A stretch of DNA of 64,000 bases, taken from assembly GCF_002837185.1 (NCBI RefSeq), contig NZ_KZ477993.1:100751-164750 (forward strand). Reading direction: 5' to 3'. The notes under the pieces are model-generated. The model saw only the letters and a list, made by a program, of their open reading frames with translations, did not search any database and was not told where the DNA came from. A program made the position numbers and the translations under genes. The DNA is from Pseudomonas fluorescens (GTDB lineage: Bacteria > Pseudomonadota > Gammaproteobacteria > Pseudomonadales > Pseudomonadaceae). Below are positions 56,594-64,000 of the stretch, in pieces (position 1 is the stretch's first letter; each line of letters starts with the position of its first letter).

Positions 56594-57493
56594 ATGGGTC
56601 TTGGCAGGGAAATCCTGGCGTTATTCGGCAAGGACGTCACTCATGGTGCCGATGGCATCAATGCACGAATGCGCGTTTTCGGCAGTATTCCTGAATCATC
56701 TCATCAATCTCTCCAGCCTGTGGAGACCCCTGTGTTGCGTCCAAAAATAGTGGCGCTGGTGTCTATCAATGGTGGTGTCGGTCGCAGCACGCTGGTGACG
56801 GCGTTGAGCAGCGGTTTGCAGCGCCATGGGGCGTCGGTGGTGGCGCTGGATCTGGACCCGCAGAATGCCTTGCATCACCACTTTGGCGTCAGTTGTACAT
56901 TGCCGGGTATCGGGCGCACCAGCCTGGACCATGGACAATGGGGCCCGCTGCAGCAGTCGGGTTTTGCCGGGTGTCGGGTGATTACCTTCGGTGATATCGA
57001 TGTCCAGCAGCAGGAGAATCTGGAGCGTTGGCTCAAGCAGGAGCCCGATTGGCTGGCGCGACGTCTTGGGTCATTGGGCTTGAGCGAGCGGCAGACGGTG
57101 ATTATCGATACGCCGGCCGGCAATAACGTGTATTGCCACCAGGCGCTGAACGTTGCCGATGTGGTGTTGGTCGTCGTGCATCCGGACGCGGCGTGCCTTG
57201 GCACGCTGGATCATCTGGACGCGCTGTTCGCGCCGCATCTTGAAGGCCAGTGCCCACCTGCCGTGCACGTGGTGGTTAACCAGGTGGATGAAAGCAATGT
57301 GTTCAGCCTGGATATGGTCGAGGCGTTCAAACATCGGCTTGGCAAAGAGCCGCTTGAAGTTCATCGCGACATGGCGATCAACGAGGCGTTGGCCTTTGCG
57401 GCAGACCCGTTGGATAACGTGACGAAGCGGCTCGCCAGTGACGATATCAATGCGCTGTGCCTGCTGCTGAAGGGGCTGAAAAAAACCGCGTGA
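56594..57493 (+). CDS. WssA/BcsQ-like ParA-family ATPase, orphan
   Basis: 299 residues from ATG 56594 with GAGGAG upstream. MinD/ParA-type ATPase: deviant Walker A VSINGGVGRSTLVTALSSGL (about 55-74), VALDLDPQNALHHHFGVS, IIDTPAG. This is the BcsQ (YhjQ) family that places cellulose synthase at the cell pole; in P. fluorescens SBW25 the ortholog WssA opens the wss cellulose operon. Here a hairpin follows at once and no cellulose synthase gene is present, so the rest of the operon appears missing. Confidence 0.8.
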   Translation: MGLGREILALFGKDVTHGADGINARMRVFGSIPESSHQSLQPVETPVLRPKIVALVSINGGVGRSTLVTALSSGLQRHGASVVALDLDPQNALHHHFGVSCTLPGIGRTSLDHGQWGPLQQSGFAGCRVITFGDIDVQQQENLERWLKQEPDWLARRLGSLGLSERQTVIIDTPAGNNVYCHQALNVADVVLVVVHPDAACLGTLDHLDALFAPHLEGQCPPAVHVVVNQVDESNVFSLDMVEAFKHRLGKEPLEVHRDMAINEALAFAADPLDNVTKRLASDDINALCLLLKGLKKTA

Positions 57494-57502
57494 AAGCGCG
57501 GT
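57483..57502 (+). terminator. Hairpin overlapping the stop of the BcsQ-like gene
   Basis: AACCGCG-TGAAAG-CGCGGTT spanning the stop codon; only a short T-run follows. Confidence 0.55.
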
Positions 57503-57734
57503 TTATATAGTTTGGCTCAGATGCTTATGCACAATCCGTTAGTAACAGGCGTCACATAACAGCCATTGTGTGGAGGCGTTCTCAACACGCTGCAACTGCC
57601 TGTTTTGTGTGCGTTTTATTGTGTGAACAAAAAATGACCAGTGCTGCTTTTGGTCTGTAGCGCTGATGGTTACAGCCTCCGTAAAGAATTCATCAACAGA
57701 GTTATCCACAGGGCGCTGTAGGAATTTTCGCCCC

Positions 57735-58922
57735 TTAATCGCGCTGGGCCAGCACCATCAAGTTGCGTGGCGTGAGGGTCGGTTCACAGAAGCTGCCCAA
57801 CTCGATGTTGTAGCCCTGCTCCATCAGGAACAGTGCCCGATCCAACACCAGCCACAATTCCAGCGGGCGACGAAACAGGCCTCTGACCAACTCCAGGTTT
57901 CGTACTTCGGCCAGTCGACGCCAGCCATGGGCTTCCAGGGCGAGCCAATCCTGTTCACCTGTGGCTAAGCCCTTGAGGCTTGCCAGCTCCCGGCAATATT
58001 CAGCGAAGGATTTATCCAGCCATTTGGCGGGCAGGGAGGGCGTGGGCAGGTAGTCGTCACATCCGCGCAGTTGCCGTTGCAGGCGGTCGAAGCCCAGGCG
58101 CCGAGCCATGGACGTATCGCGTTGCTGGCGTACGCGTTTGCCCGCGGTGACGGTTGCGCTCAGCGGCAGGCCCAGGTCATCGATTGACAGGTGCAGGGGG
58201 GAGCCGCGCCCGGTCGCGGACAGCGCTGTATAGCGATCGGCGTTGATACGGTTATAGCAGCACGGCGCCAGCGCCAGTTGTTTGCAGCCGGCAGCGCTGG
58301 CCACTTGCAGCATGCGCACGTGGAGGTCGCCGCAAGCGTGCAGGGCGACTGGGGTGTGCTCGGAGCTGATTGCTACGTCTGCCATCACGTCCTGCAGGCG
58401 ATGGGTGACGGGCAAGCCGTGGTGATCGCTCAAGGCTTTGCCTGAGGCAATCAGGGCCGGGTCATATTCCAGGCAGGTCAGCTGTTGGCCGGGTTGCAGC
58501 AGGCGGCGGCCGAGGTGGCCTTTGCCGGCGCACCAGTCCAGCCAGTGGTGGGGCGTTGCGGCAAAATTCAGGGCGGCGCCGAAGGCTTCGATCTGTTGCC
58601 ATTTACGGCCCGGAACGTCGACATTCAGGCGATGGTGAGCGGATGCAAGCGCGTGTGTCGGCAACTTACCCACAGTGCCCAGGCGCAGGGCCTGTGCCGC
58701 CAGTTGTGGAAAAGGCGCGGGCGCCGGCAGGTCGTGGGGGGCATTGTGACAGGCTTCGGCGTCGTCCAGCGAGCGCTGGCGTAGCCACTGCGATAACGCG
58801 CAATGCTCGGTTTCCCAGGGTAATTGCAGATGGGTAAAGGGCCGTGGTCGCCACAGCCCTTGGTGCTCGATCAGAAACGCATCCAGTGCCTGGAAGCGTG
58901 CCTCAACGTCCTTGGCACGCAT
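57735..58922 (-). CDS. SAM-dependent methyltransferase-like protein
   Basis: 395 residues from ATG 58922, overlapping the upstream permease gene by 20 bases. The methyltransferase fold is seen in WLDWCAGKGHLGRRLL (SAM-binding glycine loop, about 143-158), CLEYDPALI and ALHACGDLHVRML, then ALAPCCYNRI with paired cysteines. This is a conserved gammaproteobacterial protein of unknown substrate. It is the last gene of the ABC transporter operon. The 240 bases before it on the plus side contain one perfect DnaA box but no gene. Confidence 0.8.
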   Translation of the reverse strand: MRAKDVEARFQALDAFLIEHQGLWRPRPFTHLQLPWETEHCALSQWLRQRSLDDAEACHNAPHDLPAPAPFPQLAAQALRLGTVGKLPTHALASAHHRLNVDVPGRKWQQIEAFGAALNFAATPHHWLDWCAGKGHLGRRLLQPGQQLTCLEYDPALIASGKALSDHHGLPVTHRLQDVMADVAISSEHTPVALHACGDLHVRMLQVASAAGCKQLALAPCCYNRINADRYTALSATGRGSPLHLSIDDLGLPLSATVTAGKRVRQQRDTSMARRLGFDRLQRQLRGCDDYLPTPSLPAKWLDKSFAEYCRELASLKGLATGEQDWLALEAHGWRRLAEVRNLELVRGLFRRPLELWLVLDRALFLMEQGYNIELGSFCEPTLTPRNLMVLAQRD

Positions 58923-59634
58923 CGACGCGCAGCCATTTCTCCAGCAGTTTGAAACCGCGCACCAGCACATAGGCCATCAACAGGTAGAACAGCCCGGCCG
59001 CGAAGAAGATTTCCACCGGCAGGTAGGTGCGGGCGATGATGGTCCGCGCCATGCCGGTCAGTTCCAGCAAGGTCACGGTACTGGCCAGGGCGCTGGCCTT
59101 GAGCATCAGGATCACTTCGTTGCTATAGGCCGGCAGGCCGATACGCGAGGCGCGGGGCAGGATGATGTAGAACAGTGTCTTGGGCCTGGACATACCCAGG
59201 GCGCGAGCGGCTTCGATCTCGCCCGGGGGAATGGCCTGGATCGCACCGCGCAGGATTTCAGCGATATAGGCGGCGGTGTGCAGGGTCATGGTGGCCGTGG
59301 CGCACCAGAACGGATCGCGCAGGTAGGGCCACATGAAGCTGTTGCGCACGGCGTCGAACTGCGCCAGGCCGTAATAGACCAGGAACAACTGCACCAGCAA
59401 TGGCGTGCCACGGAAGAAGAAAATGTAGCCATAGGGCAGGGCGCTCACGTACCAGCGGCGCGACGAGCGAGCGATACCGAGCGGGATCGCCAGTAACAGA
59501 CCGGCAATCACGGCGATTGCCACCAACTCCAGGGTCAGGGTTGCGCCCTGGGCCAATTTGGGCAGCCACTTGATGATCACCGCCCAGTTCAGGCCCAGGT
59601 CGAAATGCGACAGCCAGCTGTAATCACCGCTCAT
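58903..59634 (-). CDS. Basic amino acid ABC transporter permease (HisM-like)
   Basis: 243 residues from ATG 59634, overlapping the other permease by ATGA. Five or so membrane helices; the EAA loop is GEIEAARALGMSRPKTLFYIILP (about 155-177), and RGTPLLVQLFLVYYG marks the polar amino acid permease family. Works with the second permease, the ATPase and the binding protein encoded upstream. Confidence 0.92.
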   Translation of the reverse strand: MSGDYSWLSHFDLGLNWAVIIKWLPKLAQGATLTLELVAIAVIAGLLLAIPLGIARSSRRWYVSALPYGYIFFFRGTPLLVQLFLVYYGLAQFDAVRNSFMWPYLRDPFWCATATMTLHTAAYIAEILRGAIQAIPPGEIEAARALGMSRPKTLFYIILPRASRIGLPAYSNEVILMLKASALASTVTLLELTGMARTIIARTYLPVEIFFAAGLFYLLMAYVLVRGFKLLEKWLRVDACQGR

Positions 59635-60326
59635 TGGGCGCTCCTTGCAAAGCCGCGGGCGGCGCGTTTTTCCAGGAAGTGCATGCTGGTCATGGCCAGT
59701 ACGGTCAGACCCAGGTACATGAATGCGGCGACCATGAAGAAGGTGAACGGCTGCTTGGTCACGGTTACGCCGATCTGCGCGTGGCGCATGATTTCTTCCA
59801 GGCCGATCACTGACACCAGCGCCGTGTCCTTCATCAGGATCATGAACAGGTTGCCCAGGCCGGGCAGGGCGATGCGCCACATCTGCGGCATGATCAGTCG
59901 CGTGAAAATCCGGAATCTCGACAGCCCCAATGCCACACCGGCTTCGCGGTGGCCCTTGGGAATGGCGAGGATCGCGCCGCGAAACACTTCCGTGGCGTAG
60001 GCGCCAAAGCACAGGCCCAGGGCGATGACCCCGGCGGCAAAGGCACTCAGGGAAAGGTCGGGGTTACCAAAGAACTCCCCGAGGGCACGCATCAGGTTGA
60101 CGGTGCCGAAATAAATCAGCAGCACCCACAGCAATTCGGGAATGCCGCGAACGATGGTCGAATAGGCACCGCCCAGCCACTGCAACGGCTTGTACGGTGA
60201 AGTCTTGGCCAGGGCACCGGCCAGACCCAGCACCAGCCCCAGGCACAGGGCCGTGAGCGCCAGTTTGACGGTCATCAGCGCGCCGGCGGCAAGCGCCGGG
60301 CCGAATCCGTAGAGATCGAAATTCAT
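59631..60326 (-). CDS. Basic amino acid ABC transporter permease (HisQ-like)
   Basis: 231 residues. Helices begin near 12; RGIPELLWVLLIYFGT and the EAA loop KGHREAGVALGLSRFRIFTRLIMP (about 142-165) define the family. It follows the binding-protein gene after a 74-base gap that contains a hairpin. Confidence 0.92.
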   Translation of the reverse strand: MNFDLYGFGPALAAGALMTVKLALTALCLGLVLGLAGALAKTSPYKPLQWLGGAYSTIVRGIPELLWVLLIYFGTVNLMRALGEFFGNPDLSLSAFAAGVIALGLCFGAYATEVFRGAILAIPKGHREAGVALGLSRFRIFTRLIMPQMWRIALPGLGNLFMILMKDTALVSVIGLEEIMRHAQIGVTVTKQPFTFFMVAAFMYLGLTVLAMTSMHFLEKRAARGFARSAQ

Positions 60327-60364
60327 GGTGTTTTCATATCGCGGCAGGCATTGCTGAAAGCCGA

Positions 60365-60382
60365 CGCGCTCAGGTGAGCGCG
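60365..60382. repeat. Hairpin between binding-protein and permease genes
   Basis: Perfect CGCGCTCA-GG-TGAGCGCG. Such hairpins after the binding-protein gene usually raise its expression over the permeases by stabilising the mRNA. Confidence 0.75.
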
Positions 60383-60400
60383 CCGGGCAGGCCGTTCAGA

Positions 60401-61153
60401 TCATTCGATGCTGAACGGGAAGTACTTGTCGTTGATCTTCTTGTAGGTGCCGTCTGCCTTGATCTCTGCCAGGGCTTTGTTCAGGCGCTCGCGCAGCGGG
60501 TCGCCCTTGCGGACGGCGATGCCGATCTTGTCGCTCTCTACAACCGGGTCGCCCTTGAACTCATAGGCCGAACCGTCTTTGCTCTTGAGCCACTCGTACT
60601 GCACGTACTTGTCGGCCAGGATGCCGTCGAGGCGGCCGGACGTCAGGTCGAGGTAGGCGTTTTCCTGGGTGTCATACAGCTTGGCCTCGGTGTCCGGCAG
60701 CTTGTCTTCCAGGTAGGTGCCAGCCAGGGTTGCACGTTGTGCACCGATCACCTTGCCTTTGAGGTAGGCGGCGTCGGGCTTGAAGTCGGCGGTGGCTTTT
60801 GGCGCGATGAACTGCAGCTTGTTGGAGTAGTACGGGTCGGTAAAGTCGACAGCCTGCTTGCGTTCATCGGTGATGGACAGCGAGGACACCAGGAAGTCGA
60901 ACTTCTTGGCGTTCAGGGCCGGGATGATGCCGTCCCAGTCGGACACATACACTTCGCACTTCTCGACTTTCATCTTGGCGCACAGGGCGTCGCCGATGTC
61001 CTTGTCGAAACCGACGACATTGCCGCTGGCGTCTTTATTGTTGAAGGGCGGATAGGCCGCTTCGATCCCCATCTTCAAGGTTTCTGCCATGGCCGTGGCG
61101 CTGAACGCCATCGAGACGGCCGCGGCCAGAAGGAATTTTTTATAGGTCTGCAT
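60401..61153 (-). CDS. Periplasmic basic amino acid binding protein
   Basis: 250 residues. Signal peptide to about 23 (SATAMAE). Type II binding protein: LKMGIEAAYPPFNNKDASGN, VGFDKDIGDALCAKM with a Cys pair that may form a disulfide, WDGIIPALNAKKFD, and VIGAQRATLAGTYLED. Similar to lysine/arginine/ornithine- and histidine-binding proteins; the exact ligand is not readable. Confidence 0.92.
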   Translation of the reverse strand: MQTYKKFLLAAAVSMAFSATAMAETLKMGIEAAYPPFNNKDASGNVVGFDKDIGDALCAKMKVEKCEVYVSDWDGIIPALNAKKFDFLVSSLSITDERKQAVDFTDPYYSNKLQFIAPKATADFKPDAAYLKGKVIGAQRATLAGTYLEDKLPDTEAKLYDTQENAYLDLTSGRLDGILADKYVQYEWLKSKDGSAYEFKGDPVVESDKIGIAVRKGDPLRERLNKALAEIKADGTYKKINDKYFPFSIE

Positions 61154-61166
61154 GCATGTTGCTCCG

Positions 61167-61940
61167 TTAGCGGTTGCTGGACATGAATTGTTTGCAGCGC
61201 GCCGAAAGCGGGTTGTCGAATACCTGCTGTGGCGATCCTTGCTCTTCGACCAGGCCCTGGTGCAGGAACACCACTTCGCTGGACACTTGGCGGGCGAAGC
61301 CCATTTCGTGGGTGACCAGCAGCATGGTGCGGCCTTCTTCGGCCAGCGCGCGGATCACATTAAGTACTTCCTGGACCATTTCCGGGTCAAGCGCCGACGT
61401 CGGCTCATCGAACAGAATGACTTTAGGCTGCATTGCCAGCGTACGCGCAATGGCGGCGCGTTGTTGCTGACCACCGGACAGTTGCGCCGGGTAGGCGTGG
61501 CGCTTGTCAGCGATGCCGACCTTGGCCAGCAGGGCCTCGGCCACTTCTATCGCTTCGGCCTTGCTCTGGCCGAGTACACGGCGGGGCGCCTCGATGATGT
61601 TGTCGAGGATGCTCATGTGCGGCCACAGGTTAAAGTTTTGAAACACAAAACCGATTTCGCTGCGCAGGCGGTTGATCTGCTTGCCGTCGGCGGCAAACAA
61701 TTCACCGTTTTTAGCGGCCTTGAGCTTGAGTTCTTCACCGGCCACCAGGATCTGCCCCTGGTGCGGGTTTTCGAGCAGGTTGATGCAGCGCAGGAAGGTG
61801 GACTTGCCGGAGCCGGAGGAACCCAGGATCGAGATCACATCGCCGTCGCGAGCGGTCAGCGAGATACCTTTGAGTACCTCCAGCTCACCATAGCGTTTAT
61901 GCAAGTTGCGGATTTCAAGCGCGGGCGTGGCCTCGGCCAT
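61167..61940 (-). CDS. Amino acid ABC transporter ATPase (HisP-like)
   Basis: 257 residues. Walker A GSSGSGKST (about 38-46), signature LSGGQQQR, Walker B VILFDEPTSALDPE, H-loop VTHEMGFARQ. First gene of the operon ATPase - binding protein - two permeases - methyltransferase, the order also found at PA5152-PA5155 in P. aeruginosa (recollection). Confidence 0.95.
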   Translation of the reverse strand: MAEATPALEIRNLHKRYGELEVLKGISLTARDGDVISILGSSGSGKSTFLRCINLLENPHQGQILVAGEELKLKAAKNGELFAADGKQINRLRSEIGFVFQNFNLWPHMSILDNIIEAPRRVLGQSKAEAIEVAEALLAKVGIADKRHAYPAQLSGGQQQRAAIARTLAMQPKVILFDEPTSALDPEMVQEVLNVIRALAEEGRTMLLVTHEMGFARQVSSEVVFLHQGLVEEQGSPQQVFDNPLSARCKQFMSSNR

Positions 61941-62496
61941 GTGCGGTCCTCATTGTGTTCGTTGCGATCTTCGCTGTTGGGCCGCCTTCCTGGCGAGGCG
62001 CCAAGCTAGCATAGCGTTTGGATGACAGCCAACAGCGCTGCGGACGGTTAACGGGTGGTCTGCGGCAGGGTGTCGCATCGGCGCAGCGGCGTGTCGCGCC
62101 ATCTACAACCGAACAGACGTTTGAACCCGGAGCATCTACAGGCTTCGCGTAAAAAAGGGCGCGATGGTGCCAGCTTTGGGCAGGTGTTGGAAGGGTTAAC
62201 CGGGCAAACGGCGCGTATCAGCGCTTTTATGGAGCGTCACGCACTTTTTGTGTGTGCTTTTGGTGCACCTGTTCGTCCGCAGGGTGAGTCGCTCGGTAAC
62301 GCTATAGCGGAATGCCATTGTTCTCAAAGACTTGCGATCACTGCTGAACTTTCCTACAGCCCGCGTCAACTGTGCCTCTGTTACATTTTGGCGCAAATCT
62401 TGCGTAAAAAATAAAGAACGCCCTGTTGGTTTCTTTTCACGAGAAACACCGCAGGCCCGGCGAACCGTTTTCGCAATTCCTCGCAAAGGTGTGTCA
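61941..62496. other. Divergent regulatory region, ABC transporter / gabP-type permease
   Basis: 555 bases with no supported gene; a 119-codon plus-strand frame lacks a ribosome site and protein-like pattern. The region must hold the promoters of both flanking genes, including a sigma-54-like site at 62389. GGTGCACC (62260-62267) is a short palindrome. Confidence 0.5.
62389..62403 (+). promoter_or_regulatory. Candidate sigma-54 promoter of the permease gene
   Basis: TGGCGCAAATCTTGC has exact GG-N10-GC spacing and TTGC at -12. The permease starts 93 bases downstream, leaving a long leader. Confidence 0.5.
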
Positions 62497-63888
62497 ATGA
62501 GTAGTACGCAAAGCTCCAATGACCTCGAACAGGGGCTCAAACCGCGGCATGTCACCATGCTGTCGATTGCCGGCGTGATCGGTGCCGGTTTGTTTGTCGG
62601 CTCCGGCCACGCGATTGCCGCAGCCGGCCCGGCCGTACTGCTGGCCTATGCGGCTGCCGGTACGCTGGTGGTACTGGTGATGCGCATGCTGGCCGAGATG
62701 GCCGTTGCGTCGCCTGATACGGGTTCGTTCTCGACTTACGCCGACCGAGCAATCGGCCACTGGGCCGGTTTCACCATCGGCTGGTTGTACTGGTGGTTCT
62801 GGGTGCTGGTGATTCCGCTGGAAGCCAATGCGGCGGCGACCATCCTGCATGCCTGGTTCCCCGACGTGGCGATCTGGGCCTTTACCTTGATCATTACCTT
62901 GCTGCTGACCGCGACCAATCTGTTCAGTGTGAAGAACTACGGTGAGTTCGAGTTCTGGTTTGCACTGATCAAGGTCGTGGCAATCGTAGGCTTTGTCATT
63001 CTCGGCCTGGCGGCGATTTTCGGCTTTCTGCCTACCAGCCAGGTCAGCGGCGTATCGCATCTGTTCGACACCCAAGGCTTTATGCCGAACGGCATGGGCG
63101 CGGTGCTGGCAGCGATCCTGACCACCATGTTCTCGTTCATGGGCACTGAGATCGTCACCATTGCCGCCGCGGAGTCGAAGAATCCTGGCCAGCAAATCAC
63201 CAAGGCTACCAACTCGGTGATCTGGCGGATTGGTTTGTTCTATCTCTTGTCGATCTTCATCGTCGTGTCCCTGGTGCCGTGGAATGATCCGACACTGGCT
63301 GCCGTGGGTTCCTACCAGACCGTGCTCGAGCGCATGGGCATCCCGAATGCCAAGCTGATCGTCGACCTGGTGGTATTGGTTGCCGTGACCAGTTGCCTTA
63401 ACTCGGCGCTGTACACCGCCTCGCGCATGCTGTTCTCCCTGGGCCGTCGTGGCGATGCCCCGGCTGTGGCCAAGCGCACCAATAAAAGCGGTACGCCTTA
63501 CTGGGCGGTGCTGCTGTCCACCGGCGCTGCGTTCCTGGCGGTATTTGCCAACTATGTGGCACCGGCGGCGGTCTTTGAATTCCTGCTGGCCAGTTCCGGC
63601 GCGATTGCCTTGCTGGTGTACCTGGTGATCGCAGTGTCGCAACTGCGCATGCGTCAGAAGCGTACGGCGGCGGGTGAGAAGATTGTCTTCAAGATGTGGC
63701 TGTTTCCGGGCCTGACCTACGCGGTGATGGTGTTTATCGTCGGTACATTGACCATCATGCTGTTCCAGGAAGCCCATCGGGTCGAAATCATCGCGACCGG
63801 CATTCTGAGCTTGCTGGTGGTGTTGGCGGGGCTGTTTGTTGCCAGTCGTCGCAAGGCCCAGAGAGTTGGCGCTGCCGTACTGAACTGA
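62497..63888 (+). CDS. gabP: GABA/amino acid permease (APC superfamily)
   Basis: 463 residues from ATG 62497; the longer frame upstream would cross the promoter. About 12 membrane helices. The N-terminus PRHVTMLSIAGVIGAGLFVG (unwound helix 1 glycine motif) and PDTGSFSTYADRAIGHWAGF are typical of GabP-type transporters. Takes up 4-aminobutyrate in the family; a related amino acid is possible. Flanked on the right by a REPIN. Confidence 0.88.
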   Translation: MSSTQSSNDLEQGLKPRHVTMLSIAGVIGAGLFVGSGHAIAAAGPAVLLAYAAAGTLVVLVMRMLAEMAVASPDTGSFSTYADRAIGHWAGFTIGWLYWWFWVLVIPLEANAAATILHAWFPDVAIWAFTLIITLLLTATNLFSVKNYGEFEFWFALIKVVAIVGFVILGLAAIFGFLPTSQVSGVSHLFDTQGFMPNGMGAVLAAILTTMFSFMGTEIVTIAAAESKNPGQQITKATNSVIWRIGLFYLLSIFIVVSLVPWNDPTLAAVGSYQTVLERMGIPNAKLIVDLVVLVAVTSCLNSALYTASRMLFSLGRRGDAPAVAKRTNKSGTPYWAVLLSTGAAFLAVFANYVAPAAVFEFLLASSGAIALLVYLVIAVSQLRMRQKRTAAGEKIVFKMWLFPGLTYAVMVFIVGTLTIMLFQEAHRVEIIATGILSLLVVLAGLFVASRRKAQRVGAAVLN

Positions 63889-63904
63889 CGAAATGCAGAT
63901 CAAA

Positions 63905-63995
63905 ATGTGGGAGGGGGCTTGCCCCCGATAGCGGTGGTCAGTTAACAAATAAGTGACTGACGCACTGCCATCGGGGGCAAGCCCCCTCCCACATT
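63905..63995. repeat. REPIN at window end
   Basis: ATGTGGGAGGGGGCTTGCCC and GGGGGCAAGCCCCCTCCCACAT facing each other, complete, five bases before the window edge. Confidence 0.9.
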
Positions 63996-64000
63996 GTGTG

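Noticed and set aside
57702..57710. Single perfect DnaA box TTATCCACA
   Set aside because: Isolated, with no neighbouring boxes; not evidence of an origin.
62055..62414. 119-codon frame before the gabP-type gene
   Set aside because: It crosses the sigma-54-like promoter and has an unstructured, Arg/Cys-rich translation.

Overview
The window is a piece of a Pseudomonas chromosome, most likely from the P. fluorescens group. The evidence is the high-GC coding style, P. fluorescens-type REP/REPIN palindromes between many genes, and gene order parallel to the P. aeruginosa PAO1 PA52xx-PA51xx region: gshA, thioesterase, tex, ompR/envZ (amgRS), rimK, hslR, hslO, pckA, formate-dehydrogenase-like oxidoreductase, LysM protein, yrfG, nudE, cysQ, dctD/dctB, rml genes, histidine-type ABC transporter. 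Protein calls rest on reading motifs; no database search was run.

Layout. 1-12.9 kb: glutathione synthesis (gshA, cut by the window edge), tex, the OmpR/EnvZ (AmgR/AmgS) two-component pair, the rimABK ribosome-modification operon, Hsp15 and Hsp33 chaperones, a PAP2 phosphatase and PEP carboxykinase. 13-15.8 kb: small accessory genes, including a DUF1493-like membrane-anchored carrier protein with an unknown partner and a Fic toxin/antitoxin pair. 16-27.4 kb: a YfaP-TPR secreted protein, a RecQ helicase, thioesterases, a glycine-zipper protein, a candidate small RNA, a YdeP-type molybdoenzyme with FdhD, Kbp/LysM, YrfG, NudE and CysQ. 27.4-34 kb: dctBD and a four-gene dTDP-rhamnose operon (rmlBACD) with every junction overlapping. 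34-47.2 kb: a kinase/phospho-lyase fusion, agmatine deiminase, a TonB receptor, an OprD-type porin preceded by a promoter-terminator unit, and an ene-reductase operon with a divergent TetR regulator. 56.6-64 kb: an orphan WssA/BcsQ ATPase, a methyltransferase, a basic amino acid ABC transporter and a GABA-type permease.

The most interesting part is a genomic island at about 47,428-56,210 inserted in the 3' end of tRNA-Thr(TGT). A 16-bp direct repeat of the tRNA end marks both borders, a P4-type tyrosine integrase lies beside the tRNA, and a second tyrosine recombinase with a small overlapping partner lies further in. Its cargo is an AT-rich, translationally coupled three-gene operon that looks like an ABC-three-component (ABC-3C) conflict system: a protein with a predicted nuclease-like N-terminus, a middle component, and a Rad50/SbcC-like ATPase with a CPAC hook. 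The non-coding part of the island has a cluster of DnaA-box-like sites, a perfect 18-bp inverted repeat, and a replacement terminator for the tRNA. The tRNA's original terminator appears to be stranded at the far end.
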